Source: Callorhinus ursinus (Eukaryota > Chordata > Mammalia > Carnivora > Otariidae). Taken from it: a stretch of DNA of 64,000 bases. This document shows positions 46,828-58,569 of this stretch, piece after piece (positions within the stretch are counted from its first letter, which is position 1; every line of letters begins with the position of its first letter). A program made the translations under genes and the position numbers. The notes beneath the pieces were generated by a model. It searched no databases and was not told where the DNA came from. It worked only from the letters and a program-made list of their open reading frames with translations. The stretch covers positions 5,994,363-6,058,362 of the forward strand of contig NW_020313057.1 in the NCBI RefSeq assembly GCF_003265705.1. The letters are read 5' to 3'.

Positions 46828-47018
46828 TTTTAAAGATTTTATTTATTTATTTATTTGAGAGAGAGCATGAGAGAGAGAGCATGAGAGGGGGGAGGGTCAG
46901 AGGGAGAAGCAGACTCCCCGCTGAGCAGGGACTCCGATGTGGGACTCGATCCTGGGACTCCAGGACCATGACCTGAGCCGAAGGCAGTCGCTTAACCAAC
47001 TGAGCCACCCAGGCGCCC
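46828..47018 (-). mobile_element. CAN-SINE inserted in the L1
   Basis: Flanked by TATTTATTACTTTT (46814) and TATTTATTACCTTTT (47019). Ends CTGAGCCACCCAGGCGCCC. The nesting shows that it is younger than the L1. Confidence 0.95.
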
Positions 47019-47215
47019 TATTTATTACCTTTTTGATAATAGTCAATTTGACAGGTATGAAGTGATATTTCATTATGGTTTTGATTTGCATTTCTCTGGT
47101 GATTTTTGATGTTGAGCATCCTTTCATGTACCCGCTGGTCTTCCGTACATCTTCTTTGGAAAAATGTCTATTCAGACTGTTTTTTTTTCTTTGCTATAGA
47201 GTTGCAGGAGTTTTT

Positions 47216-47427
47216 TTTTTTTTTAAGATTTTATTTATTTATTTGAGAGAGAGAGAGTGAGCTCACAAGTAGGCAGACAGGCAGGCAGAGGGAGAGGGAG
47301 AAGCGGAGTCCCCATTGAGCACGGAGCACGGAGCACGGAGCCCGATGCAGGGCTTGATGCCAGAACACTGGGATCATGACCTGAGCTGAAGGCAGATGCT
47401 TAACTGACTGAGCCACCCAGGTGCCCC
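47216..47427 (-). mobile_element. CAN-SINE inserted in the L1, with internal GAGCACG triplication
   Basis: Flanks GTTGCAGGAGTTTTT (47201) and TGTAGGAGTTCTTTT (47428) are decayed target duplications. The body has three tandem GAGCACG units at about 47318-47338. Confidence 0.93.
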
Positions 47428-47898
47428 TGTAGGAGTTCTTTTTATATTTTGGATATTGACCCCTTATCAGATATATAATTTGCAAATATTTTCTCTTATT
47501 CAGTACTTTGCTTTTTCATTTTGTTGATGGTTCCTTTGCTGTACAGAAACTTTTTAGTTTGATGTAGTTTCACTTACTGACTTTTCCTTTTTTTGCCTTT
47601 GCTTTTGGTGTCAGATCCAAAAATATCATCACCAAGACTGACGTCAACAAACTTCTTGCCTATGTTTTCTTCTAGGAGTTTTATGGTTTCAGATCTTATA
47701 GTCAAGTCTTTACTCCATCTTGAGTTAATTTTGGGGTATGGTATAAAATAGGAGTCTAGTTTTATTCTTTTGCCTTTGGCTGTCCAGTTTTCCCAGCACT
47801 GTTTACTGAAGAGACTCCTTTCCCCATTGTATATTCTTCGTTCCACTGTCATTAATTAATTAATCATATAAGTGTGGGTTTATTACTGGGTTCTCTGT

Positions 47899-48011
47899 TT
47901 TTTTTTTTTAAGATTTTATTTGTTTATTTGACAGAGAGAGAGGGAGAGTATAAGCAGGGGGAGTAGCAGGGAGAGGGAGAAGCAGACTCCCCGCTGAGCA
48001 GGGAACCTGGT
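47899..48011 (-). mobile_element. CAN-SINE remnant, head deleted
   Basis: T run, TAAGATTTTATTTG and GAGAAGCAGACTCCCCGCTG are present, but the sequence breaks off at GGGAACCTGGTG and passes directly into L1 (TCTTCTGTGGTTACATATAA). The tRNA-like head is missing. Confidence 0.9.
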
Positions 48012-48712
48012 GTCTTCTGTGGTTACATATAAATTTTAAGATTGTTTGTTCTACTTCTGTGAAAAATGCTACTGAACTTTTGATAGGGATTTCACTGAAT
48101 CTGCAGATTTTTTGGGGTAGTTTGGACATTTTTACAATACTAATTCTTCCAATCCATGAACGTGACATATCTTTCCATTTATTTACGTCTTCTTCAATTT
48201 CGTCTTATAGTTTTCAATATACAGCTCTTTCACTTCCTTGGTTAAATTTATTCCTGGTAATTTATTCTTTTTGATGCAATTATAAATGAAATTGTTTTCT
48301 TAATTTGTCTTTCAGATAGTTCATTATTAGTGTATAAAAACACAATAGATTCCTGTATTTTGATTTTGTATCCTGCAACTTTACTGAATTCATTTGTTAG
48401 TTCTAACAGAATTTTTGGTGGCCTCTTGTGTTTTCCTTATATAATATCATGTCATCCACAAATAGTGACAGTCTTACTTCTTCCTTTCCATTTTGGATGC
48501 CTTTTACTTCTTTTATCTTGCCTAATTGCTCCAGCTAGGACTTCCCGTACTATGTTGCATGGAAGTGGCGAGAGTGGGTATCCTTGTCTTGTTTCTGATC
48601 GTACTGGAAAAGATTTTCACTTTTCACTACTGAATATGATGTTAGCTGTGGGCTTGTCATATATGGTCTTTATTATGTTAAAGTACGTTCCTTCTATAAC
48701 CACCTGTTGAAT

Positions 48713-49399
48713 ACTTGTATACAATTTCTAACGGGGGCTAAACTATGAGGCAAGTACTAATGTATAACAATAATGCATTTCCTTAACCATAAGTAGATTC
48801 TTAGCATCAGAAGCCAGTGCTGCAGTACATGCATCTATTCCAATAGGGAAATGAATTATAGATCCACAGTAGTAAGGAATGGAAATGAACCAAACCATTA
48901 AAGATTTATATTTTCTCCACTTCTTTTTTAGTCTAGATACCTAAATAATGAGACAGCTATTGAGGTAAGTGGGACTTTAGTACTTGTCCAAACTCCACTA
49001 AGATGAACAGATTGAGGGTCTTACACCCACCAGTTGTGCTGACGTTGGGGTTACAAAGGTGAGTGAATAGAAAGAAGATGTCTTATTTCTAACATTTACA
49101 TACTGTGTGGTAAGTCTTTGTCTCTACCTCCATGGGGACTAATCTCTGCACTTCTTAATCCACCCAACAGAACTTTCTCATAGCTAGTACTTAATAAATA
49201 TTTGTTAAATAAAGGAATAAACTTACTTTTAACTATGGGAACTTTGGGGAATGGACCATTTCATTTTCACAATTCCTTTATGTAGTTTCCTTAATAAATA
49301 TGTGGGAAAAAACCCGTAACAACTCACTTTCTATTCTAATTCATGCGTTCAGTTGGCGTAGCTGATGTCACTAAGAACTCCTTACACGTTGCCGTGTTT
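48713..49399. other. Unique DNA with L2-type tail near its middle
   Basis: No gene. 49100-49215 ends AGTACTTAATAAATATTTGT, like an L2-type 3' end. Confidence 0.5.
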
Positions 49400-49630
49400 T
49401 AAATTTCAGGACCTTTTCACATTTAGCAGCTCATTCAATCCCCATAACAACACTGTGGGGCAGGAGGAACTGGTACCATTACCTTCTCAGTTGAAAAAGT
49501 TCACATGTAGAGAGACTGAGCAGCTTGCCCACAGAAGGTGCAATAATGACTGAGTGTGGGAATTCAGTCTAAACCAACCCCTGGGCCCACATTCTTTCCA
49601 CTGCCCCACAGTGTGATCCAGTGTTTCCAC
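49400..49630 (+). mobile_element. MIR SINE
   Basis: CAGCTCATTCAATCCCCATA ... AGAGACTGAGCAGCTTGCCC ... GTGTGGGAATTCAGTCTAAA follows the MIR sequence in plus orientation. Confidence 0.82.
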
Positions 49631-49710
49631 TGTGGCCAGGGGTTCACAGCACACCCAAGCAAGGCATGGTTTTTAAGGAGTGTTTAGTGCAGTGAACTTT
49701 ATGCCTTTTT

Positions 49711-49902
49711 ATTTTTTTTTAAAGATTTATTTATTTACTTAGGGAGCACAAGTGGGGGAGGGGCAGAGGGAGCGAGAGAAACCCAAGCAGACTCTCTGCT
49801 GAGCATGGAGCCCAACGTGGGGCTTGATCCCACAACCCTGAGATCATGACCTGAGCTGAAATCGAGTCAGATGCTTAACCAACTGGCCCACCCAAGCGCC
49901 CC
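49711..49902 (-). mobile_element. CAN-SINE, older copy
   Basis: Reverse-complement SINE ending CCCACCCAAGCGCCCC. Flanks AACTTTATGCCTTTTT and AAACATTATGCTTTTC are decayed target duplications. Confidence 0.92.
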
Positions 49903-49919
49903 AAACATTATGCTTTTCT

Positions 49920-50745
49920 AATGTGATGGTAATAAATGTAGAGGATAGATAGTAAATTAATGAAAAATTGATTAAAAGGTTTTTTTTTGGCTACTAGTAT
50001 TTACTGATTCCTTTCAAAACTTTATTTCAAATGAAGATTGAGTTGAAACTAGACAGACTAAGCAGTTTAGGGGATAATTTTTTTTTTTTTTTGAGGTCAT
50101 CTACAACAGGAGTTGATTTTTAGCAACCCTGATTATTACTAAGTTTGGTTTGTAGGGAAAATTTTTCAAAAAGATGTGATTGGCAAAGAACAGCAACAAA
50201 AAATTAGTTTATCTCAATGCCCTCCAAACCCCTCTCTATATGTTTTTAACTACATAACTTGAAATTTTAGCTAAAAGTGCTAAACTTGGGGAGGGAAAAC
50301 TGAAAAAATGCCTGCAATGTGGGAATATGGGAGTGAGCTGAGAATCAGATTTCTTGACCTTTCTAGATTTGAGCTTCCCCAAAATTTTCTCAAAGGTAAA
50401 TTATATGTGCATTTATCTATGTTTAGGTAATTTCTAGAATTAAGAGCTGAATTTCAAAATGCAACATTAACAACTCCAACTTTTTTCTGGCTTCTACACC
50501 TTACAATCTTTGCACTTTGACATTTACATTGCAAAGGCATGTAGAAAAGAGTGTTTCCAAAGAAGTGTACAATGTGATGATGTGTGCTAGAGATGTAGGG
50601 CCAGGCAATACAGAGTCCTTCTTTAATGAAGGATGGGATAGTGTGAAAATCCAGCCCAACTCTTAGCTTCCCATCCCAAAAGAACAATCTCGGAATATGG
50701 AGGCACCAACGGCATTAAATCTCTTTAGCTGCCAGTTTTAGAGGC
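49920..50745. other. AT-rich unique DNA, no feature
   Basis: Long T run at 50078-50091. No exon or named repeat. Confidence 0.55.
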
Positions 50746-51107
50746 TGTCTTAGTCCATTTGGGCTGCTACAACAAAATACTACAGACTGGGTGATTTATA
50801 AATAACAGAAATTTATTTCTCACAATTCTGGACACTGGCAAGTCAAGACACCAGCATGGTCATGCTGTAGGGAGGGCCCTGTTCCTTTGCATAGCTGGTA
50901 TCTTCTCGCTGCGTCCTCACATGGTGAAAGGAGCAGAGGATCTCTGGGGGGGGGGGGTCTCTGTTATAAAAACACTAACTCCATGCCTGAAGCTCTACCC
51001 TCATGACCTCGTCACTTTCCAAAGACCTCATCCCCTAATACCATCACATCGGGCATTAGGATTTCAATAAATTAATTTTGGGGGACACAAACATTCAAAC
51101 CATAGCA
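50746..51107 (-). mobile_element. Solo LTR-type repeat, ERVL-MaLR (MLT1/MST-like)
   Basis: Plus strand starts TGTCTTAGTCCATTTGGGCT and ends AACCATAGCA. It is the same family as 10444-10824 in the opposite orientation, and has a G run at about 50947-50957. No internal genes. Confidence 0.78.
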
Positions 51108-53640
51108 GATACAAAGAACTGCCAGATTTAATTAAGAAATCACATTGCTATGAAAGATGAAGAGAACATAGAATGCATGAAGTAAACGTGAAGCAATGGC
51201 CGAGGTCTACATGAAATGGATTTCTAGTATGCTCAGTGAGGGACACATAGTAGGGGCTCACTAAAGTTAGCACATCTGTGTATGAATGGATAAATTTCTA
51301 TCCAGAGCTGGTCTCAAGCAGAAGACACAGAGTTTCTCTGGTCAGCTTCATCAGCCTCTGAGGAAGGGTCTCCATGGGCAAAATGGAGGCCAAGTAGTGA
51401 AGTCTGCCCACAGGGGCGAGCCAAGGGCAGCACCAGAAGCAGGGGCTGGAATGAGTGGCCTATGGAGCAATCTTGTTCTCTCAGACTCCACAGCTCTCTT
51501 TTGCCTCGAGGGGAAAACCCTCCAAAGCCAAAAGGACATAGGTATCACAAATCATTACCTGAAACATAAAACTGAGAGTTGGTTTCAAGTAAACCCTGGC
51601 AGCGTTAGTGAAGGAAGGGTTTGATGGTAACCCGAGGATGCACGTAAGACGGGTTCCTGTCCGGGAGCACTCAAATGTTACCTCCAAATCCGCCTTCAGA
51701 AGCAGGAGGCCACTATCCCAGGAACAAGCCCAAGGCCCCCAAGTTCTCAACAAACATTCCTTCTACAAGCCGAGGGACTGCGGACTCGTTTCAAAATGGA
51801 GAGGTTTAGTGGGATGAGTGGGGCATGGGGCTGAGTAATTAGCAAGAATAACTGGGAAGCTCCTTAAAATAAAGTGTGGTATTTATCAATAAGTAGATAT
51901 AAATAATAAAGCATAAAGTACTTAGAGCTCCAAGAAGCCACTTGAAAATATGCAGTAGATAAATTTAAGAGGTACTATAAAGAGTAAGGATGACTGCTTG
52001 TTATAAAGGGAAAAGGCCGTAAAGACAGATACCAGGAAGTGTGTCTGGACAACTATTTCTGGGTAGGTAGCGAAGAAAGTAAAGGAATTCCCATGGAATG
52101 TATGGGCTACCTAGTTGATCAAATAACTAACTCTGGTTCATGAACTCTTATGACTTAGTAAATAACATGTTTACAACTGAGCAGTCATTTTCGGCCTAAT
52201 GTTTTTTCAAGGACCACTCATGGGCAGATGGGAAATCTTGAGAAGGTCACATGTGACTATACTTAAGTTAGGCATTAACATTTGCATGGAAAATGGGCCA
52301 AATTTATGATGGCTATTTTTAAGACGGACCCATGCACACCGAGCTGCCTTTCTGCCTGTTCAAATGGCCATGTCGGGGAGGTTCTGTAAGTTGACTCTTA
52401 TCCACGAGTCCTCAATGGACATGTAGACTTTGGTGCCCTTGGGGATCCCTCTTGCTTAGTGGTTTGGATCCTAGGGGATCCTAAGGAGTAAACGGCACAA
52501 ATATAAGGAAGGTTGTGGGGGGAGCAGACAAGTCTTCCTCACGGGAAGGTGAGGCCAAGATGGGGATTCGCATGACCCTATGGCAAAGATGAAAGAGAAA
52601 CTCAGATGGTGCGGGAAAGTGTTCCCGAAACCCCCACAACACATTCCCAGCTCTTCCAGAACATGCAGGTGCTTTAAATGTTACATTTCTTTATATAAAA
52701 CTCTGAAATTAAATCATCTGCTTGTTTACTTGTTTATTTTCTGTTTCCGGCATCTGAAACTAAGTCACACGAAAGCAGAAACTTCCCCCATTTTAACACA
52801 ACTTCAGAACAATGTGTGGCATATGGCAGACACTTAATAAACATTTGTTCAATGGCTGGATTTCTCCGGGAGGCACATTCTTCTTGTTAAGTGACTGGAT
52901 CTCAGTGGCTCACAGCTATCTGATAACAATTTGTGAAACACTCTGCATGCTCAAATATGGAAACTAAGGCTCGAATCTCTGAGGACACAAAGATTAGGAA
53001 GGCCAGTTCCTGGATTTAAGTACGGTAGAGATGCACTGAGATGGAATGATTAGCTTGCTGTTTTAATCATTTTTTTGAACTTTAAAGTACCATTTATATG
53101 GGTTCATAGAAAATCAAGTGATAAACAGACATAGTTCCCTCCTTACTTTCCACAATGCTGAAGTTTGGGAGTTGGTAAATTGCAAGCAGGTAGGACTGGG
53201 CATTGATGATGAGATGCATGGACAAAACTTTCAGAATCAAAAGCAATGCAAATTGCAGAGTGCTTTTTTTGTGATGTCCTGGAAAAAGCAAGTGTCCCTA
53301 ATGGGTAAGGATTAAGAATCAAGAGGCCAGTCTAATTTTGGTTTCATTCATTTTCAGGAGAAGATCTACACCGTGTAGTTAACTGCCATGGCGCCAGGAG
53401 TTGGCAAATGCTCCTTTGTGCCAGGGAAGTCCTGCCTTTCATTCCTGTCACTCAATGGGGTCCCGGAGGTCGACAGCAACTTACCTTCTTATCACTTCTA
53501 TCCTCTGCCCGCTATTAGAAACAAAACAAAATGCACATTTCCTTAAGTCAGTTCCTCACAGGATGTATCCTCACTTTTAAAAAGGGCATTAATTTGATTT
53601 CGTTTTATGTAGCAGGGCTAGACGTTCAACATTACTTTGA
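51108..53640. other. Non-coding DNA with an L2-type tail
   Basis: 52730-52860 (GGCAGACACTTAATAAACATTTG) resembles an L2-type 3' end. No exon or young repeat elsewhere. Confidence 0.5.
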
Positions 53641-53644
53641 CTTT

Positions 53645-53790
53645 CCTATTTCTGTTTATACACACACACAGACACACACACACACACACATATGTATATA
53701 TCACATTAAATATAGTTACGTATATTAATCATATTAATATTATATATAACTTGTATATATAATAACACATATATTAATGTTGGTATGATA
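53645..53790. repeat. CA/TA-rich simple-repeat patch
   Basis: A (CA)n run around 53660-53690 passes into irregular TATATA/ATTAAT sequence to about 53790. Confidence 0.85.
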
Positions 53791-53839
53791 TATGTGGTAA
53801 ATGTCCTAAGAACATGACTGAGTTATGATCTTCAAAGGG

Positions 53840-54800
53840 AAGCTTCTAGAGGTCAAAGGGATGACAGAGGTGAGACAGAAAGTAGCCTGTAGCTAAGGAA
53901 GGAAGGACATTGCATTCCACACTAGAAACTGGCCTTAGGAAGCCATGCATGATTTTACAGCATCTCTGGCCCTAGATGGATAGCTGTTTTGGAAGGGACA
54001 ATAAAGCAAGAATGCAGACAAGTCTGGAGGCAGGGAGGGCAGTCAGGAGGCCACCATACAAGCAAGAGAGGACGAGGTGGTCTTTGAAGTGGGTTCTTCT
54101 ATTTGTGGACCACTGCCCATCGGTTGGGCTTTACTGGAGACACTACAGGTAAGATTAGATCACTCCCTTCACATTGCAATGCAGCCAATGGAGATCAACA
54201 TCCACATTACACTACCTAGGACATGGCGGGGTGGGAGCCAGGAGAGGCCATGCCGACAAATGCGGTATGTGGCAGAGATAGGGGGTCAGGCTCAGCCCTC
54301 TTCTCTATCCCACACTGTCTGTGTGGTAGCTATCCAGAAGGCAGAAAGAGGGGTAAAAGGTAGCTTAGGGATAGAACCATTATATGGACCACTGAATGGG
54401 TAGAACAGAGAAAACAGAGGAGGGGAAGATAATTCTGACGGTGCTAACATGTTGCTTTGGCAGGTGATGATTCTGCTAACCAAGATGGAGCCCAAAAGGC
54501 CCAGCAGGGGAGATGGGAAAGGTGCAGGGTCCACGTGGAATGAGCTGAGCTTGAGATGCAGGTGGCAGGCTTCCTGCGTGGATGAGCTCGGCCAGGAGGA
54601 GCATTGCGGGGACAAAATGAGAAGAGGAGCAAGACCACGACCCCAGGGCAAATGAAACACGGAGGAGGAGGCACAAAAGATGCCCCAGCGAGAGGGAAGA
54701 GTGGACACATCGCTAAGGGGCTTAAACGTCACTGGAGAGAGAGAGAACCTACGCCCCTGAAGTTTGGACTTCGCTTGCTGGCTAGGAGATCATGAATTAT
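53840..54800. repeat. Probable ancient interspersed repeat, purine-rich
   Basis: Phrases such as GGAGGCAGGGAGGGCAGTCAGGAGGCCACC and CTTTACTGGAGACACTACAG resemble the long old repeat also seen at 9115-9960. Open frames on the minus strand here (up to 146 codons) are probably a by-product of the purine-rich plus strand. Low certainty on family. Confidence 0.4.
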
Positions 54801-56003
54801 TTGTTTGGATGTGAAAGGAAAAAGCAGGGCAGTAACAAATAAGAGGCAGGAACGTTTCAAAAGTTTCAGGAATCAATTGGGCACTGCGGTGAGAACTACA
54901 GAAGGCAGCCTCGTTTGAAAAGGAAGCAGGCCACTTCCACACCCACATACCACTGGGAAAGGAGCTGGGGCTGCGCCGTCGGGGATTCCCAGGTGAAACC
55001 CCTCCTTGCTCCAGCCTGACTCTCTAGCCGAACCTGCAGCGGCTTGCCCTGACTCCCGAGTTAGAATCGAAAGGTGCCCCGCTGTCCTTCCTCGCCTCAA
55101 GTTCACATGCTTCCGATGCGCTGGCTGGATCCACCAGTTCAAAAAGGCCCACAGCAAAAGTCGTTTTTGAAGGTGTCTATGAGCTTTGCCAGATAAGGAT
55201 TCCAAAAGTTACAAGGAACCATAAAACTCTAGTCTTGGATGACATATCTAGGGTCGACTGTTTTCAACTTTTTAGGGAAACATCATATACTTAGAGAAAA
55301 GTAGCTGTAAGTGTCCAGTTCCCCGATGTTCACAGAGCGAACACAGCCGTGCAATCAGCATGCAGGTCAACCCGTAAAACCTTTTTTTTTTTTTTTTTAA
55401 ACCAAAACTTGCTTTTAATTCCATAAGCAAAGCAGGATTTGATGAATATAAATATCTAGGAACTAGAATGCTTGAAAGTGAAAATTGCCTGAGAGACAGT
55501 GAGAGTCTGTTGAAGAAAACTTTCTCAAGAACTCACCTACTTTTCACCATCTGCATGACCCGAATTCAGGCTACCGGTCTCTAAGGAGCCTCTCTCCCTC
55601 CAGTCTCACTGGCTCTGAACTACGGGGCACGTATCAGCAGTTATGTCTCTGCTACTGCAAAATGGTCTCAGTTGCCTCCTGCTCAGCACCCTTCAGAGGC
55701 TCCCTCCTTCTCCACCCTGCAGATGAAGTCCAAGCCACAGATCATGATTCACAAGACCCACCCCCACCTCCAGCCTCATCTCCCGGTCTTCTTGGCTGGT
55801 GCACTATGCCCTCTGCACCGGGAACTTCTTTCAGGTCCTCACCCAGAGGGTCTCCCTCGCCTCTGCACCAGGCTTTGAGGTTGCCCACATGCGCAAAACT
55901 CTCCAGCGATCCCACCCCCTCACCAGGTTTATTTCTGCGTATCCTTTAGGACTTGGCTTAAACATCAAGTGCTGGGCACAAAAATAGTCACTCAGAAATA
56001 CTT

Positions 56004-56036
<33 letters not shown>

Positions 56037-56180
56037 ATACAGGAGTAAGTCAAGGACACCATCCCGGCAGCAAAGGAAACATAAAGATGTCATAATATGG
56101 TCCCAGTTTAAAAAGGAAACAAAACTATGATGTAATAAAAACCAACCACACTTTTTGTATCTGAAGGACTACCATGTTAT
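54800..56180. other. Non-coding DNA, no gene recognised
   Basis: Contains a T run at 55382-55398 and a possible decayed L1 piece at 55270-55380 (TTCACAGAGCGAACACAGCCGTGCAATC). 55660-55950 has open frames in three registers without protein-like sequence. Confidence 0.5.
56003..56034 (+). repeat. (CTGG)8 tetranucleotide repeat
   Basis: About eight consecutive CTGG units between TTG and CTGAATACAGG. Confidence 0.92.
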
Positions 56181-56184
56181 GACC

Positions 56185-56640
56185 CACAGTTGAATTCCAA
56201 AGAGGTTCTAGAAATGGCCCCTGCCCTCGGGGAACAGACAATCCTATTAGACAGACAGAATTTAGTCATGTGGAGCAAAGAACAATACAGGGTCTGTTGC
56301 TGTGACGTTTTCTAGGAGCTGCAGGAAGGAGACATGGTAAGGCTGGGCTATAGTAATCTGAGAGTCCTTCGTGGAGAATCTTGAAGGGTATGCTTGCTTT
56401 GGGGGAGGATGTGCAGGGAAAGCTTGAGGACACCCCCAGCAGGGGAGACCAGGCTGAGGAGGATAGTTTATGTGGGTGACGGCGAAGAGAAAGTCTGGGT
56501 CAAACAGCACAAGTGTTGGGCAATGTGAAGGAAGAAAAGAAACTAGGAAGCGTGAGGCCAGGCTGTGACTCTGGTAGATAGAGCAAAGGCATCTGGACTC
56601 AACAAAATAAGCATTGGAGACTCCGCAGAGTTTCTGGATC
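56185..56640 (+). repeat. Ancient L2-like interspersed repeat
   Basis: GAAATGGCCCCTGCCCTCGG, GGAACAGACAATCCTATTAG and CTAGGAGCTGCAGGAAGGAG resemble the same old repeat as 9115-9960. It explains the 200-codon antisense open frame here, which I reject as a gene. Confidence 0.5.
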
Positions 56641-56923
56641 AGTGAGTGAGACTGCTCTTTGCATATGCCAACAAGAAGGCCGAGAGCAGACCCAGCAGCT
56701 GGTAGCTGACAGGTAGGCCAGGATGTTCCCAAAAAAACACAAACAACTCTCCCAGAATATAAAAATAACCAGACTTTGAGACTACATGGAACAAGAGAAA
56801 GACAAAGACATTGCAACCGCAAAAATAACGACATAGCCCCTTCTTCCAACTGCTTCTTTACCAAGGATGACTCTAGCTCTGCTCTCCTTTTCTTGCTCTC
56901 TAGACAAAAGTTACCAGGGTACC

Positions 56924-57308
56924 TGTATTAGTCTGTGGGAGCTGCTGTAACAAAATACCACAGACTGGGGGTGCTTAAACAACAGAAATCTGTTTTCTCA
57001 AAGTTCTGGAGGCTGCAAGTCCAAGATCAAGGTGTTGGTAGGTTTGATTTCTCCGGACACCTGTCTCTTTAGCTTGCAACCACCTTCTCTCCTCACTACC
57101 TCCTCACATGGCTTTCCTCTTTGCACACACACCCTTAGTGTCCCTCCCTCTTCTTAGAATGACATCAGTTCTACTGGATCTAACCCTTAGCACCTTGTTA
57201 ACCTTCGTTACCTACTTAAAAGCCCTGTCTTCAAATACATTCTGACCTCCTGGGGGTACGCCTTCAGTATATGGATTTGGGGGCTGGAGAATGATTCAGT
57301 TCATAACA
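56924..57308 (-). mobile_element. Solo LTR-type repeat, ERVL-MaLR (MLT1-like)
   Basis: Plus strand begins TGTATTAGTCTGTGGGAGCT and ends TTCAGTTCATAACA, the reverse complement of the family at 10444-10824. Third copy in the window. Confidence 0.78.
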
Positions 57309-57389
57309 AGACTATTACTTCTCCAAACAGCCAATGAGAACTGACTCCCACGTCCTTGAACTTCCTTAGCATATGCACAAGCCCCCCTA

Positions 57390-58095
57390 TTTTTTTTTTT
57401 TTTTTTTTTTTTTTATTATAAGCCTCTTCAACTCTCTTCTTGAGATGCTCCATCACACCCCTGGTGTGCATTCTCTTCTGCTGCAGCAGGTTAAACCCAA
57501 CTTGACTACGATGTGATCCTGGTGGTTTTGGCTCTTGGGCTTCCACACTAGGACCCTCCATAGTCTTGAGCCTTAACTTTCTCCTGCTTTGTACCTGCCT
57601 AAATGGTCATTCCTCCTTCCTGGCTAAGGCCTGCTCACCCTTAAGGATTTAAGGCTTCAGTTCGAATATCACCTTCCCTGAAAGCATTTTCTAATTTACT
57701 CTTTCTAGCAGTTGGAGTCGATTTCGGTTGTGATGGCTGTGTCATGTGTCGGCTAGTCCATGCTCATACATTTCCTACATTTCCCAGACTTTCAATTTTC
57801 TTCCTCCTCCTTCTCTTCTTCTACTTCTTGTTCTTCTACTGTTTCTGGTCGGGGTGAGCACAGGAAGATTCTTAGGAGAGGTGAAGGACAGAAGGGAAAG
57901 AAACAGTCATTCTGTAGCTCGCACACCTTGTTGCTGATGTGCTGACTTGCCTCCTTGGTATGAAGTAGCTGCTGAGCCCACAACTGCTCTGTGTTCCCTA
58001 GATCATTCCTGAGCTTCTCTGACTGCTGAGCCAGGTGTGTGTTTACCTCTATCATCTAGGTCCCCAGCACAGAGGCAACAAGAACTGACATGTGT
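57390..58095 (-). pseudogene. Possible processed-pseudogene pieces, parent unidentified
   Basis: Two minus-strand segments look more protein-like than the surroundings. 58055-57905 reads MIEVNTHLAQQSEKLRND... for about 50 residues with heptad-like, coiled-coil composition, and an in-frame TAG lies directly before it. 57561-57415 reads MEGPSVEAQE...KKRVEEAYN and runs into an AATAAA-like end and a tract of more than 20 A (plus-strand T run, about 57390-57413). The 57565-57790 interval between them may be an old repeat and 57790-57850 is a TTC/CTC simple run. I do not recognise the parent gene, and chance open frames remain possible. Confidence 0.3.
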
Positions 58096-58309
58096 CTTAG
58101 TCCATCCTTGAACATAAACATTCAGGGTCTGTGGGTTCCAGTCTGCCCGTGATCTCCCTCTCACTTTGCATCCATTTTCCCTTCTTGACTATTTGGCCTT
58201 TGAATGTCAAGTTCTATTATCAGATGCGAAAAAATCTTACAGAAAAATCTCACCATGCTGTATAAAGTCAACCCCCCTCATAACAACTATGTATGTAGCG
58301 ACCATTTAT

Positions 58310-58455
58310 TTATCATCAATCTCCCCATCCATTATCTAACTGCTATTTTTCCATCCATCCATCATTTATCTACTCTTGATCTCCTTTACTTATCCATTCA
58401 TTATCTATCTTCCATCTATCTATCCGTCCATTCATTACCTGTCTATCCATCCTAT
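58310..58455 (+). repeat. Degenerate ATCC/ATCT tetranucleotide tract
   Basis: Irregular runs of CATCCATC, ATCTATC and CATTCATT over about 145 bases; an old decayed microsatellite. Confidence 0.8.
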
Positions 58456-58569
58456 TGGGCTTTGCTTGCCCGGTTGAACCCAGACTGATATACCCCTCTT
58501 CTAAGATATTTCTCTGTACTTCCTTGAAACCTTGAATATACTTGTCTTGTACCGTTTATCATACTCGAC

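Larger units (their letters stand above)
45962..48712 (-). mobile_element. 5'-truncated L1, 3' UTR and C-terminal half of ORF2, interrupted by three SINEs
   Basis: The minus strand runs 5' to 3' from about 48712 to 45962. Plus-strand phrases mark it clearly: GTATAACTGACATATAATAT (3' UTR), CTTAGCATAATGCCC, GGAATTGCTGGATCATATGG, CCTTTGCTTTTGGTGTCAGA, TCACTTCCTTGGTTAAATTT and CTTGTCTTGTTTCTGATCGT. It holds CAN-SINEs at 46828, 47216 and 47899. Stops and indels break the frame. A (TG)n run at about 46466-46515 is internal. A deletion at 48011/48012 removed part of a SINE and some 200 bases of L1 (estimated from the usual L1 order). Confidence 0.93.

Noticed and set aside
54292..54732. 146-codon minus-strand frame
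   Set aside because: Overlaps other frames on both strands in a probable old repeat; no protein similarity recognised.
56262..56864. 200-codon open frame on the minus strand
   Set aside because: It lies mostly antisense to an ancient L2-like repeat; the translation shows no known domain and hydrophobic stretches typical of antisense purine-rich repeat.
58310..58455. Array of short repeats resembling a repeat-spacer pattern
   Set aside because: It is a decayed ATCC/ATCT microsatellite without constant repeats or unique spacers; CRISPR is not expected in mammalian DNA.
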